From Thermoproteota archaeon (GTDB taxonomy: Archaea > Thermoproteota > Korarchaeia > Korarchaeales > Korarchaeaceae), in the NCBI GenBank assembly GCA_011042755.1, contig DRBY01000060.1, positions 1 through 11,998 of the forward strand: 11,998 bases of DNA. The letters run 5' to 3'. A program made the position numbers and the translations under genes. This document shows positions 5,957-11,998 of the stretch, in pieces (positions within the stretch are counted from its first letter, which is position 1; every line of letters begins with the position of its first letter). The notes beneath the pieces are model-generated. The model saw nothing but the letters and a program-made list of their open reading frames with translations, was not told where the DNA came from and searched no databases.

Positions 5957-6841
5957 ATGCCAAGACCGCGCGGCCCTTGGGCTCCTGAGAGGGCTTTCTT
6001 AGGGTTTAGTGTGCCCTACGAAGATGCAGACTACGTGATAATCCCAGTGCCCTACGACTCAACATCTACTTGGCGACCCGGGGCTAGATTTGGCCCACAG
6101 AGCATCATAGACGCCTCGAGGTTTCTGGAGCCGTACGATCCTCAGACTGGAGTGAGTCTTTCAGAGGTTAGAATACACACGCTACCCGAGCTGGATTTGC
6201 CGAGAGGAGATCATGAGGGAGTCCTCTCCTTAATTCAGAACATTGTGTCGGACGTAATATCAGACGGAAAGACTCCAGTAGTTATAGGGGGAGAGCACAG
6301 CATTACCATTGGAGCGTTTAGAGGGGCTTGCTCCAGACTTCCCCTGGGCTACATCTCGCTAGATGCCCACCTAGACATGTACGACTCATACGAAGGAACT
6401 AGGTACGGCCACGCATCAGTCTCAGCCAGGTGCTCTGAGACCGCTTCATTCGCGGCCGTGATCGGCGCAAGATCGGCGGGACTCGAAGAGCTGAGCCTAG
6501 CTCAGGATCGCGGTGTAATGGTGATTTGGGCGTGGCGGCTAGGTCAGAACCCCTCCTCCATACTGGATGAAGTGCTCGGAGGGCGGAGGGGCTCTAAAGT
6601 CTACGTCAGCGTTGACGTCGACGTATTCGACCCCTCCGTGATTCCTTGCACGGGCTGTCCGGAGCCAGGAGGGTTGGAGTGGTACCAAGTGGTTCAGGCG
6701 CTGGACTGGGTACTTACTGCAATGAGGCCAGTCGCCCTGGACTTTACAGAGTTAGGAGAGTGTTTCGGCAGGCACGACGCTCCGTACACAGTGGCCAAGC
6801 TGATCGCGCACGCGATAGCGATCATTGAGTCCCACGGATAG
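5957..6841 (+). CDS. speB: Agmatinase-family ureohydrolase
   Basis: Binuclear-manganese ureohydrolase of the arginase/agmatinase family. In archaea such enzymes release urea from agmatine to give putrescine, or from N1-aminopropylagmatine to give spermidine. It has 294 aa, usual for the family. Metal ligands are all visible: His114 (GGEHS), Asp136, His138 and Asp140 (DAHLD), Asp220 and Asp222 (SVDVDVFDP). His152 in YGHAS is the probable catalytic histidine and Glu265 in LDFTEL the conserved C-terminal acid. The C-terminal block LGECFGRHDAPYTVAKL differs from the common EVNP-xYD version, so the substrate is less certain than the chemistry. The start ATG follows the 59-aa gene by 20 bases and has only a weak, distant GGGTG site. 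The last 20 bases overlap the convergent membrane-protein gene. Confidence 0.9.
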   Translation: MPRPRGPWAPERAFLGFSVPYEDADYVIIPVPYDSTSTWRPGARFGPQSIIDASRFLEPYDPQTGVSLSEVRIHTLPELDLPRGDHEGVLSLIQNIVSDVISDGKTPVVIGGEHSITIGAFRGACSRLPLGYISLDAHLDMYDSYEGTRYGHASVSARCSETASFAAVIGARSAGLEELSLAQDRGVMVIWAWRLGQNPSSILDEVLGGRRGSKVYVSVDVDVFDPSVIPCTGCPEPGGLEWYQVVQALDWVLTAMRPVALDFTELGECFGRHDAPYTVAKLIAHAIAIIESHG

Positions 6842-7373
6842 CCTCCAACAGTCGAGGGATGGCGACCTCAGATATGGCTGCCATTACGAGTATCTCCACC
6901 CAAGCCTTTCCCAGTATGCCCAGAATAACTCCTCTCGTCAAATAGACGGCCTGCTCAGGAGGCAGTACGAATCTGGCGGTCAGCTCTAGCACCAAGTACG
7001 TGAAGGCAGACTCAGGTACATATCCCAGGGGCACTGCCAGCAGTGGTCTCAGCCTCTTCCTTAGTAGGCCCACGAAGACCCCAGTCATCGCCTTCCCTGG
7101 GAATATCAGCAGCCCAACTGAGATTGGCATGAAGCCCATGAGGGAGAACCTGACGAAGGGGACTACGGAGACTAGCGCCCCGGTGAGGCCTCCCCACCAC
7201 GGGCCCATCGTGAAGGCCGCCGCTATTGTGCCGAGGTGCGACAGATCCAGCGCTATCTGAGGGTGGAGGTTACCTATCTCCATTGAGAGGATGGCTAGCG
7301 CGTTCCCAAGAGCTCCAAACATCCCAGAGAGGACAGCGTACTTGCTGAGATCCCCTGAGTTCATTTTGACCAT
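6822..7373 (-). CDS. Integral membrane protein, probable ECF-type transporter S component
   Basis: A 183-aa hydrophobic protein with about five or six membrane segments (roughly residues 12-30, 45-60, 62-80, 82-102, 110-130, 145-172). The stretch LDLSHLGTIAAAFTMGPWWG followed by GLTGALVSV resembles the P-G-rich core of substrate-binding S components of ECF transporters, small proteins that capture vitamins or metals and work with EcfT and EcfA. No energising partners are in this window, which is normal for group II systems that share a central module. The substrate cannot be told. A TATA box (7396-7404) centred 27 bases before ATG 7373 predicts a leaderless mRNA, and a perfect palindrome covers that start. 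The 3' end overlaps the ureohydrolase gene by 20 bases. Another small transporter or membrane family cannot be excluded. Confidence 0.6.
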   Translation of the reverse strand: MVKMNSGDLSKYAVLSGMFGALGNALAILSMEIGNLHPQIALDLSHLGTIAAAFTMGPWWGGLTGALVSVVPFVRFSLMGFMPISVGLLIFPGKAMTGVFVGLLRKRLRPLLAVPLGYVPESAFTYLVLELTARFVLPPEQAVYLTRGVILGILGKAWVEILVMAAISEVAIPRLLEAIRGTQ

Positions 7374-7385
7374 AAATGGTCAAAA
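7364..7385. promoter_or_regulatory. Perfect palindrome over the start of the membrane-protein gene (probable operator)
   Basis: TTTTGACCAT (7364-7373), two bases AA, then ATGGTCAAAA (7376-7385): a 10-bp perfect inverted repeat. It covers the start codon (7371-7373), the predicted transcription start, and the region to about -12, just downstream of the TATA box. A dimeric repressor bound here would block initiation. Which regulator binds is unknown. Confidence 0.6.
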
Positions 7386-7395
7386 GTCCATTATT

Positions 7396-7404
7396 GGATA
7401 AACT
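7396..7404 (-). promoter_or_regulatory. TATA box of the membrane-protein gene
   Basis: Minus strand AGTTTATCC, centred 27 bases before ATG 7373 and directly after the hflX stop (7405-7407). It supports an independent, leaderless transcript rather than read-through from hflX. Confidence 0.6.
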
Positions 7405-8550
7405 TTACGGGCGCTCGGGCGGGACAGCGTCTCTCTCCTCGAGCAGGTCGGCCATCTTCCTCACTAGCTGATCCAGACCCTGACCCGTCTTTGCAGAGAC
7501 CACCACGTGCGGAGCCTCCTCGACCGGCTTAGAGTACTCTCTAACCCTCTCTCGCAGGATCTCCTCGGTTACTAGGTCAGCCTTGTTGAACACGACCAGC
7601 AAGTCCTCAGGCTCCTTCCCCAGCTCTCTGAGAAGTCTCAAACACTCAGATATCTTTACCTTAGCAACCTCCGGCTTTTCCGAGACGTCCACGACGAGCA
7701 GAGCCAGCTGGGAGTACTGCATGTCTATCGCGTTCAACCTGAACGAGTGTATCAACCTGGGGTCAAGACCTAGGACGAATCCTATGGTGTCCACAAGGTA
7801 GACCCTACCATCTAGCAGGGCCGCGTACTTGCTAGACAAGGTCGTGAACGGCTGGGGGCTCACTGGCTTCTCCATCCCCGTGAGCGCGTTGAAGAGACTG
7901 GTCTTGCCGGCGTTGTAGTACCCAGTAATCACCACGATCTTCCCTCCAGCCTCTATCCTCTTCCTGACCTGATCGAGCTTCTGCCTCTCCAACTTCTCGA
8001 TCTTCCGTCTGAGTATCTTCATGCGACGCTGAACAGCGTTCACAGCTCTGTGGTACGCGTACTCACCTCCTCCTAGGAAGCCCGCCCTCATCCGGAGGTA
8101 CTTCTTGGACGCGGCCAGCTTGATGTAAGGCAGAGCCTTGCTCAAGGCCGCGAGATCTATCTGCAGCTTCGAGATCACGTCGCTCGCAGCCTCGCGGAAT
8201 ATCCTGAGGGTGACTTCGTACCTATCTACGACCTCGACGTCAAGCGCCCTCTCTAGGTTCCACTTCTGCTTGCTCGAGAGCGTGTTGTAAAACGCCACCA
8301 GCTCTGGCTCTATTTGTCTGACTTTCTCCTTGAGTTCTTCGACCTTACCCCTGCCGAGAACGTAGTTAACTGTGGGCTTCTGCCTGACTTGAATCAGACG
8401 GTAGACTGGCGCGTAACCCAACGTGCTTAGCAGGGTCTCCAACTCGTTCATCTGTATCTTGTAGAGGTAATGGTCGTGTGGATTTGTTTTGACCATCACC
8501 GTGACTACCTTAGGCCTCCTACCCACACTCGCTCCTCCCTCTCTCGACAT
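7405..8550 (-). CDS. hflX: GTPase HflX (ribosome-associated)
   Basis: Cytosolic GTPase of the HflX branch of the Obg/TRAFAC class; relatives bind the large ribosomal subunit and split stalled or stress-inactivated ribosomes. It has 381 aa in archaeal layout. The N-terminal HflX domain (about 14-160) contains VNYVLGRGKVEEL and YNTLSSKQKWNLE; a glycine-rich link GFLGGGEYAYHRA and a basic helical stretch (about 165-200) precede the G domain. G-motifs: G1 GYYNAGKT (210-217), G2 Thr near 237, G3 DTIG (254-257), G4 NKAD (322-325), G5 SAK (352-354). The ATG lies about 22-25 bases after a TATA-like ATTAATAA, so the mRNA is probably leaderless. Its start is 38 bases past the ubiD stop. No unusual residues were seen in the nucleotide site. 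Confidence 0.95.
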   Translation of the reverse strand: MSREGGASVGRRPKVVTVMVKTNPHDHYLYKIQMNELETLLSTLGYAPVYRLIQVRQKPTVNYVLGRGKVEELKEKVRQIEPELVAFYNTLSSKQKWNLERALDVEVVDRYEVTLRIFREAASDVISKLQIDLAALSKALPYIKLAASKKYLRMRAGFLGGGEYAYHRAVNAVQRRMKILRRKIEKLERQKLDQVRKRIEAGGKIVVITGYYNAGKTSLFNALTGMEKPVSPQPFTTLSSKYAALLDGRVYLVDTIGFVLGLDPRLIHSFRLNAIDMQYSQLALLVVDVSEKPEVAKVKISECLRLLRELGKEPEDLLVVFNKADLVTEEILRERVREYSKPVEEAPHVVVSAKTGQGLDQLVRKMADLLEERDAVPPERP

Positions 8551-8567
8551 CGCGTGGGTCTCCCGGG

Positions 8568-8576
8568 TTATTAATG
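8568..8576 (-). promoter_or_regulatory. TATA-like element of hflX
   Basis: Minus strand CATTAATAA in the 38-base gap between ubiD and hflX, centred about 22-24 bases before ATG 8550. The spacing is slightly short but fits a leaderless start within normal variation. Confidence 0.45.
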
Positions 8577-8588
8577 CTTCCCGCCAGG

Positions 8589-9926
8589 TTAGCCAAAGCT
8601 AGGTCGCGCGTAGAGTTCCCTAGGCCCCTTCACCGTGGCGTCTATGATTACCTTGGCGTATGGAAGCCTCACGGTCCTAGTCTCTCCATCCACCTCGATC
8701 AGCCGGAGGTTACAGTGGTCCAACGAAGATCCAAGGACATTCTCTATGATCACGTAGTCTTTGGGCGGATAGGCCCTCTGGACAACTGCCCTCATCACTT
8801 GTTCGTAGTCGTAGACGTCAATGTCTGAGTCCACAACTATGACTCGCTTCAGGCTTTTGTGGGCAGCCATCATGGCTAACGCCACCTGAACCGGCTGTCC
8901 CTCATACTCCTTCTCGATAGCAACGGCGGCCTCGATCCACCTGCCGCCTCCCGGAGTCATGGCAACGCCCACAACCTTTGCGTACTTTGACGCCGCCTCC
9001 CACAGGACTGGCTCGACCGGCAGTCCCATCAGCAGCTCGTGCTCCTTCCCTCCGGGCAATATGGCCTGATAAACTGCGTCGCTTTTGGCACGTATGGCTC
9101 TTATCTCCATCACAGGCTGCTTCCTGACGACATCCTTTCCGAAAATTTCGTAGAACGGTCCCTCGTTGGCCCTCTCTCCCGGCAGGATTCGCCCCTCCAA
9201 CACTATCTCAGCCTCCACCGGGGCGTCTGCGTCGACCGCTTCGCAGGGAGTCAGCTCTATGGCTCTCCCCTCCAGGGCACCCGCTATCTCCAGCTTGTCC
9301 CTATCTTCAGCCGGGATAGCTCCTGCCAGCATGATCCCTGGTCCAACTCCAATCGCGACGGCGACGTCAAGAGGGGACCCCTCCTCTTCAGCCTCTGTTA
9401 TCAGCCTGTGAAGCTTCCTACCCTCTACTGCCCTGAAGGTCACCCTGTTCTTGGAGACCGGCAGCATCCTGTGGTAAGAAACCGAGTATATCCCCCTAGC
9501 CTTATCGTAGGCTATCACTATCCCTGCCGTAATGTAGGGCCCGGCTTCGCCAGTGTAGTGCCTGAGGATTGGCAGCTGGTCTAAGTCGACGGGGTCTATC
9601 GTGACATCCCACTTGGCCGTCCTGCCCTTCGCGGGCTTAGGACCCCCGCGGATTGAATCCCGGAGTACGACCCATAGATCTTTTGGAGAGACGCCCAGTA
9701 GCGAGGAAATCGTCTCTCTGCTGGAAGCCACGCCGCCGGCTACGGGAAACTGGCTACTAGACCCAGACCTCAAGATGGGAGACTTGAACAGCGCTGCGCC
9801 AGAACCTTCCACGCGCGCCAGATTCTTAGCGATTTCGTAGTCCACGCTCAGCGGCTCCTCGAAAACGCGAAGGAGACCGGCATTCTCAAGAGTCTCTAGA
9901 GACTTTCTTAGACCTCCTAGCCCCAT
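8589..9926 (-). CDS. UbiD-family decarboxylase (candidate anhydromevalonate phosphate decarboxylase)
   Basis: Prenylated-FMN-dependent decarboxylase or carboxylase. At 445 aa it matches the shorter archaeal UbiD homologues. The catalytic E-R-E triad seems present: Glu255 and Glu260 in NEGPFYEIFG with the family's five-residue spacing, and an arginine in SYHRMLPVSKNR (probably Arg153). TPGGGRWIEAAVAIEK and VDSDIDVYD are further family blocks. In archaea with the modified mevalonate pathway, a UbiD homologue (characterised in Aeropyrum) decarboxylates trans-anhydromevalonate 5-phosphate to isopentenyl phosphate; that is my preferred role, by taxonomy and length only. It needs prenyl-FMN from a UbiX homologue, not seen here. 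The ATG lies about 33 bases from the TATA box at 9955-9964 it shares with the divergent asnS, giving a leader of about 7 bases. Confidence 0.88.
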   Translation of the reverse strand: MGLGGLRKSLETLENAGLLRVFEEPLSVDYEIAKNLARVEGSGAALFKSPILRSGSSSQFPVAGGVASSRETISSLLGVSPKDLWVVLRDSIRGGPKPAKGRTAKWDVTIDPVDLDQLPILRHYTGEAGPYITAGIVIAYDKARGIYSVSYHRMLPVSKNRVTFRAVEGRKLHRLITEAEEEGSPLDVAVAIGVGPGIMLAGAIPAEDRDKLEIAGALEGRAIELTPCEAVDADAPVEAEIVLEGRILPGERANEGPFYEIFGKDVVRKQPVMEIRAIRAKSDAVYQAILPGGKEHELLMGLPVEPVLWEAASKYAKVVGVAMTPGGGRWIEAAVAIEKEYEGQPVQVALAMMAAHKSLKRVIVVDSDIDVYDYEQVMRAVVQRAYPPKDYVIIENVLGSSLDHCNLRLIEVDGETRTVRLPYAKVIIDATVKGPRELYARPSFG

Positions 9927-9952
9927 CTTTCCGGTGACTGAACATCTCAGAA

Positions 9953-9965
9953 CGTTTTAAATAAG
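9953..9965. promoter_or_regulatory. Shared divergent promoter of ubiD and asnS
   Basis: The symmetric core TTTTAAATAA (9955-9964) lies midway between ATG 9926 (minus) and ATG 9991 (plus). Measured 26 bases each way it predicts starts near 9933 and 9985, with leaders of only a few bases for both genes. No other TATA-like sequence lies between them. Confidence 0.6.
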
Positions 9966-9990
9966 CGAATGAGGGGTGTGCGAACTGAGT

Positions 9991-11298
9991 ATGTCGCATA
10001 GGTCCACCGCAATTCAGAGAACTCATCTGATCTCGCAGGTAGGTCCGCATTTAGAGGGGCAAGAGGTAGGCCTTGCTGGCTGGGTCTACAGGTACAGGGA
10101 CCTTGGATCTACCGTGTTCATCGTGCTGAGGGATGCCACAGGGGTTCTCCAAGCGGTGGTCCGCAAAGAGGAAGTAGACGAGAAGAGCTGGGAGGCAGCA
10201 AAGAAGGCCGACATAGAGGCCTCAGTGAGGCTAAGTGGTATCGTTAAGGCAGACCCAAGGGCTCCAGGGGGAATAGAGGTTCAGGCCAGAAAAGTAGAAC
10301 TGGTGGGGTTCTCTCCAGACTTCCCAATAAAACAGGGCTCGGGAGTTGAATTCAGGCTAGATAAGAGGCACCTTGACTTGAGGAGCAGGAGGATGTGGGC
10401 TGCCCTCAAGATAAGAGCGGAGTTCATCGCTGGAGTTAGAGAGTGGTTCGACGAGAATGGATTTGTTCCCGTGGAAGCGCCAACGTTCGTTAGTGCCGCC
10501 GTGGAAGGAGGGGCAACTCTGTTTGAGCTAGAGTACTTTGGCAGGAAGGCATACCTGACCCAGAGTTCTCAGTTCTACCTAGAGGCGGCAATATTCACAT
10601 TCGAGAAGGTTTACACGATACAGCCGAGCTTCAGAGCCGAGAAGTCACGCACGCGGAGGCACCTCACCGAGTTCTGGCACGCCGAGGGGGAGATGGCTTG
10701 GCACGATCTGAACGACATGATGGATGTGGTGGAGGCCCTTGTAGACCACGCAGTCCAAAGGGTCTATGAGAACAGGCAGGCCGAGCTGCAGCTATTGGAG
10801 AGGAAGTTTGAACCTCCTCAGAGGCCCTACGAGAGGATATCATACGACGAGGCGATAGAGATCGCTCAGAGCAAGGGAGTCCGGATAGAGTGGGGCGACG
10901 ACCTCACCACGGAGGCCGAGAGGGTCGTCTCGCTGGAGTTCGACAGGCCAATCTTCGTGCACCGGTATCCGCGGCAGGCCAAGGCTTTCTACCACGCTCC
11001 TGATCCGAGCAGGCCCGAGGTGGTGCTCTGCGCCGACCTCCTGGCTCCGGAGGGGATAGGAGAGATAGTTGGAGGAGGGCAGAGGATACACGACTATGAT
11101 GAACTCGTGGAGCGAATTCGAGAGAACGGGCTGAGAGTGGAAGACTACGAGTGGTACCTAGACCTGAGGAAGTACGGATCCGTCCCGCACTCCGGCTTCG
11201 GGCTGGGAATAGAGCGCGCGGTACGATGGATCGCAGGTCTGCCCCACATAAGAGACGCGATAGCGTTTCCAAGGACGCCCACGAGGCTCACTCCATAA
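9991..11298 (+). CDS. asnS: Asparaginyl-tRNA synthetase, archaeal type
   Basis: Class IIb synthetase that charges tRNA-Asn with asparagine in the cytosol. From ATG 9991 it has 435 aa. The N-terminal OB-fold anticodon domain (about 10-110) has GWVYRYRDLGSTVFIVLRD. The catalytic core shows VEGGATLFELEYFGRKAYL, motif 2 FRAEKSRTRRHLTEFWHAEG (214-233), APEGIGEIVGG, and motif 3 GSVPHSGFGLGIERAVRWI near the end. GGATLF, SQFYLEAAIF and YGSVPHSGFGLG match archaeal AsnRS rather than AspRS, with which it could be confused. This implies direct Asn-tRNA formation instead of sole reliance on transamidation. The frame is open to GTG 9976, but that lies upstream of the start predicted from the TATA box, so ATG 9991 is chosen. 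It ends 2 bases from the convergent nuclease gene. Confidence 0.94.
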   Translation: MSHRSTAIQRTHLISQVGPHLEGQEVGLAGWVYRYRDLGSTVFIVLRDATGVLQAVVRKEEVDEKSWEAAKKADIEASVRLSGIVKADPRAPGGIEVQARKVELVGFSPDFPIKQGSGVEFRLDKRHLDLRSRRMWAALKIRAEFIAGVREWFDENGFVPVEAPTFVSAAVEGGATLFELEYFGRKAYLTQSSQFYLEAAIFTFEKVYTIQPSFRAEKSRTRRHLTEFWHAEGEMAWHDLNDMMDVVEALVDHAVQRVYENRQAELQLLERKFEPPQRPYERISYDEAIEIAQSKGVRIEWGDDLTTEAERVVSLEFDRPIFVHRYPRQAKAFYHAPDPSRPEVVLCADLLAPEGIGEIVGGGQRIHDYDELVERIRENGLRVEDYEWYLDLRKYGSVPHSGFGLGIERAVRWIAGLPHIRDAIAFPRTPTRLTP

Positions 11299-11300
11299 GC

Positions 11301-11951
11301 TCACTCTAGGCTCGCCGTTCTCACGGACTCCTCCGAGTCGTACTTTGCTTCCAACACACGCCTTATCTTCTCCGCTCTCTTCTCGCCGACTACGGACCTG
11401 AGTTCTGGGAGGGTTGCTTGGAAGATCCTCTGGAGGGTCTTGAACCTCTTCAGCAGCGCCGTAGCGCTCTTCGGCCCTATTCCTGGGATGCTCGTCAGAA
11501 CGTAGAGCTGGACCTCTTTCATGCTTGCGAGCTTTGGTCTCCTCCTGGCTACAACAGGTCCTCTCCTCCCTCCTCTGGCTAGAGATGCTATGAACCAAGC
11601 AGTCTGCTCTTTGTCTCGGACGCTAACCACGCTGGCGCCCATCTTAACGATCCCGGCCAGCGCTCCCGCTAGGATGCGTTCCTCCCGTGGAGTCAGAGGC
11701 GGAATCGTGCCTTCTATAACCACCACGACCGATTCGTATGTCTCTAGCATTCGCGCGACCTGATCGAATATCCTCCCATCAAAGATGGAGTTCAAGAAGT
11801 CCCTGACAGTCTTCCTCTCCACGCATATCTGCCCGCCGATTAGGTAGTCGCAGGGCGTGAGTCTCCTCTTGTCAACACTCTCCAGCAGGTTCTTGAGAGC
11901 CTCATACAAATTGTCTGGCTCGTTTGAGTCAACTATCACTCTGGCTGGCAC
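11301..11951 (-). CDS. XPF/ERCC4-type structure-specific nuclease, short helicase-less form
   Basis: Probable DNA repair endonuclease that cuts flap, fork or nicked-junction DNA as a dimer. It has 216 aa: an ERCC4 nuclease domain (about 4-125), a basic linker (GGRRGPVVARRRPK) and a C-terminal tandem helix-hairpin-helix domain (about 148-200) with LTSIPGIGPKSA and LRSVVGEKRAEKI. Catalytic residues visible: Asp8 and Glu11 in VDSNE, Asp35 in CDYLI, and ERKTVRD with Glu45, Arg46, Lys47 and Asp51. This layout without an SF2 helicase is that of crenarchaeal XPF; euryarchaeal Hef has the helicase. VDSNE and CDY replace the usual V-D-x-R-E and GDY. Crenarchaeal XPF works with PCNA, but no clear PIP box is seen at this C-terminus. 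The start is GTG 11951, after AGGGGTG, overlapping the upstream gene. Confidence 0.9.
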   Translation of the reverse strand: MPARVIVDSNEPDNLYEALKNLLESVDKRRLTPCDYLIGGQICVERKTVRDFLNSIFDGRIFDQVARMLETYESVVVVIEGTIPPLTPREERILAGALAGIVKMGASVVSVRDKEQTAWFIASLARGGRRGPVVARRRPKLASMKEVQLYVLTSIPGIGPKSATALLKRFKTLQRIFQATLPELRSVVGEKRAEKIRRVLEAKYDSEESVRTASLE

Positions 11952-11998
11952 TCACGGCACCCCTGATAACTTCTATCTCCTCTAGAAGCCTCCTAACC
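11929..11998 (-). CDS. C-terminal tail of an unidentified gene (partial)
   Basis: The only minus-strand frame open to the window edge encodes 22 residues, VRRLLEEIEVIRGAVSASQS then DS and TGA (11929-11931). It overlaps the nuclease gene by 23 bases and contains that gene's ribosome-binding site (AGGGGTG). The charged helical character of RRLLEEIEVIRGA and the overlap suggest a real upstream operon gene. There is too little sequence to name it. Confidence 0.35.
   Translation of the reverse strand, partial: VRRLLEEIEVIRGAVSASQSDS

Noticed and set aside
9039..9584. 181-codon plus-strand open frame
   Set aside because: It is antisense to ubiD, with no promoter, ribosome-binding site or motif.
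9991..11298. Aspartyl-tRNA synthetase as the identity of this gene
   Set aside because: First considered because of the class IIb fold, but EGGATLF, QFYLEAAIF, EKSRTRRHLTEFWH and YGSVPHSGFGLG match archaeal AsnRS, not AspRS.
11158..11598. 146-codon minus-strand open frame spanning the asnS and XPF ends
   Set aside because: It crosses two well-supported genes in other frames and has an Arg/Glu/Ser-rich shadow composition.
1..11998. Defence island, mobile element or CRISPR
   Set aside because: No direct-repeat array, transposase, integrase, toxin-antitoxin pair or known defence domain is present. The genes are mostly metabolic and housekeeping.

Overview
The window looks like part of the chromosome of a thermophilic archaeon, most likely of the Thermoproteota/Korarchaeota (TACK) side. 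This is inference. It rests on an archaeal-type asparaginyl-tRNA synthetase, an archaeal HflX GTPase, a multi-subunit pyruvate:ferredoxin oxidoreductase, a short helicase-less XPF-type nuclease, frequent AGG/ATA codons, and archaeal TATA boxes placed about 26 bases before start codons (leaderless mRNAs). No IS element, integrase, CRISPR array, rRNA or tRNA was seen. Ten protein genes have a recognisable family, one of them (the ECF-type membrane protein) only tentatively. Two small genes are unrecognised, and one further gene is a fragment at the right edge.

Layout. 1-708 (-): N-terminal part of a purine-type amidohydrolase (SAH/MTA deaminase family), cut by the window edge. 760-2532 (+): secreted HEXXH metallopeptidase, divergent from it across one short promoter. 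2529-4894 (-): operon porD-porA-porB with no porG. 5080-5331 (-): unrecognised 83-aa protein. 5332-5756: the only large non-coding stretch, AT-rich, with a nested inverted repeat at 5535-5652. 5757-6841 (+): a 59-aa acidic protein followed by an agmatinase-family ureohydrolase. 6822-7373 (-): ECF-type membrane protein with a perfect palindrome over its start codon. 7405-8550 (-): HflX. 8589-9926 (-): UbiD-family decarboxylase. 9991-11298 (+): AsnRS, divergent from ubiD across one TATA box. 11301-11951 (-): XPF-type nuclease, overlapping the tail of a further minus-strand gene that runs off the right edge.

How it works together. The por genes give CoA-dependent, ferredoxin-linked oxidation of pyruvate (or synthesis of pyruvate) if the gamma subunit is supplied from elsewhere. 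The ureohydrolase belongs to polyamine synthesis. UbiD may be the prenyl-FMN decarboxylase of the archaeal mevalonate pathway. The rest are housekeeping genes (translation, ribosome rescue, DNA repair). The neighbourhood is mostly ordinary chromosome. The main interest lies in transcription architecture: two divergent gene pairs each appear to share one symmetric TATA box, genes at transcript starts look leaderless while operon-internal genes carry Shine-Dalgarno sites, and convergent genes abut or overlap with almost no room for terminators.
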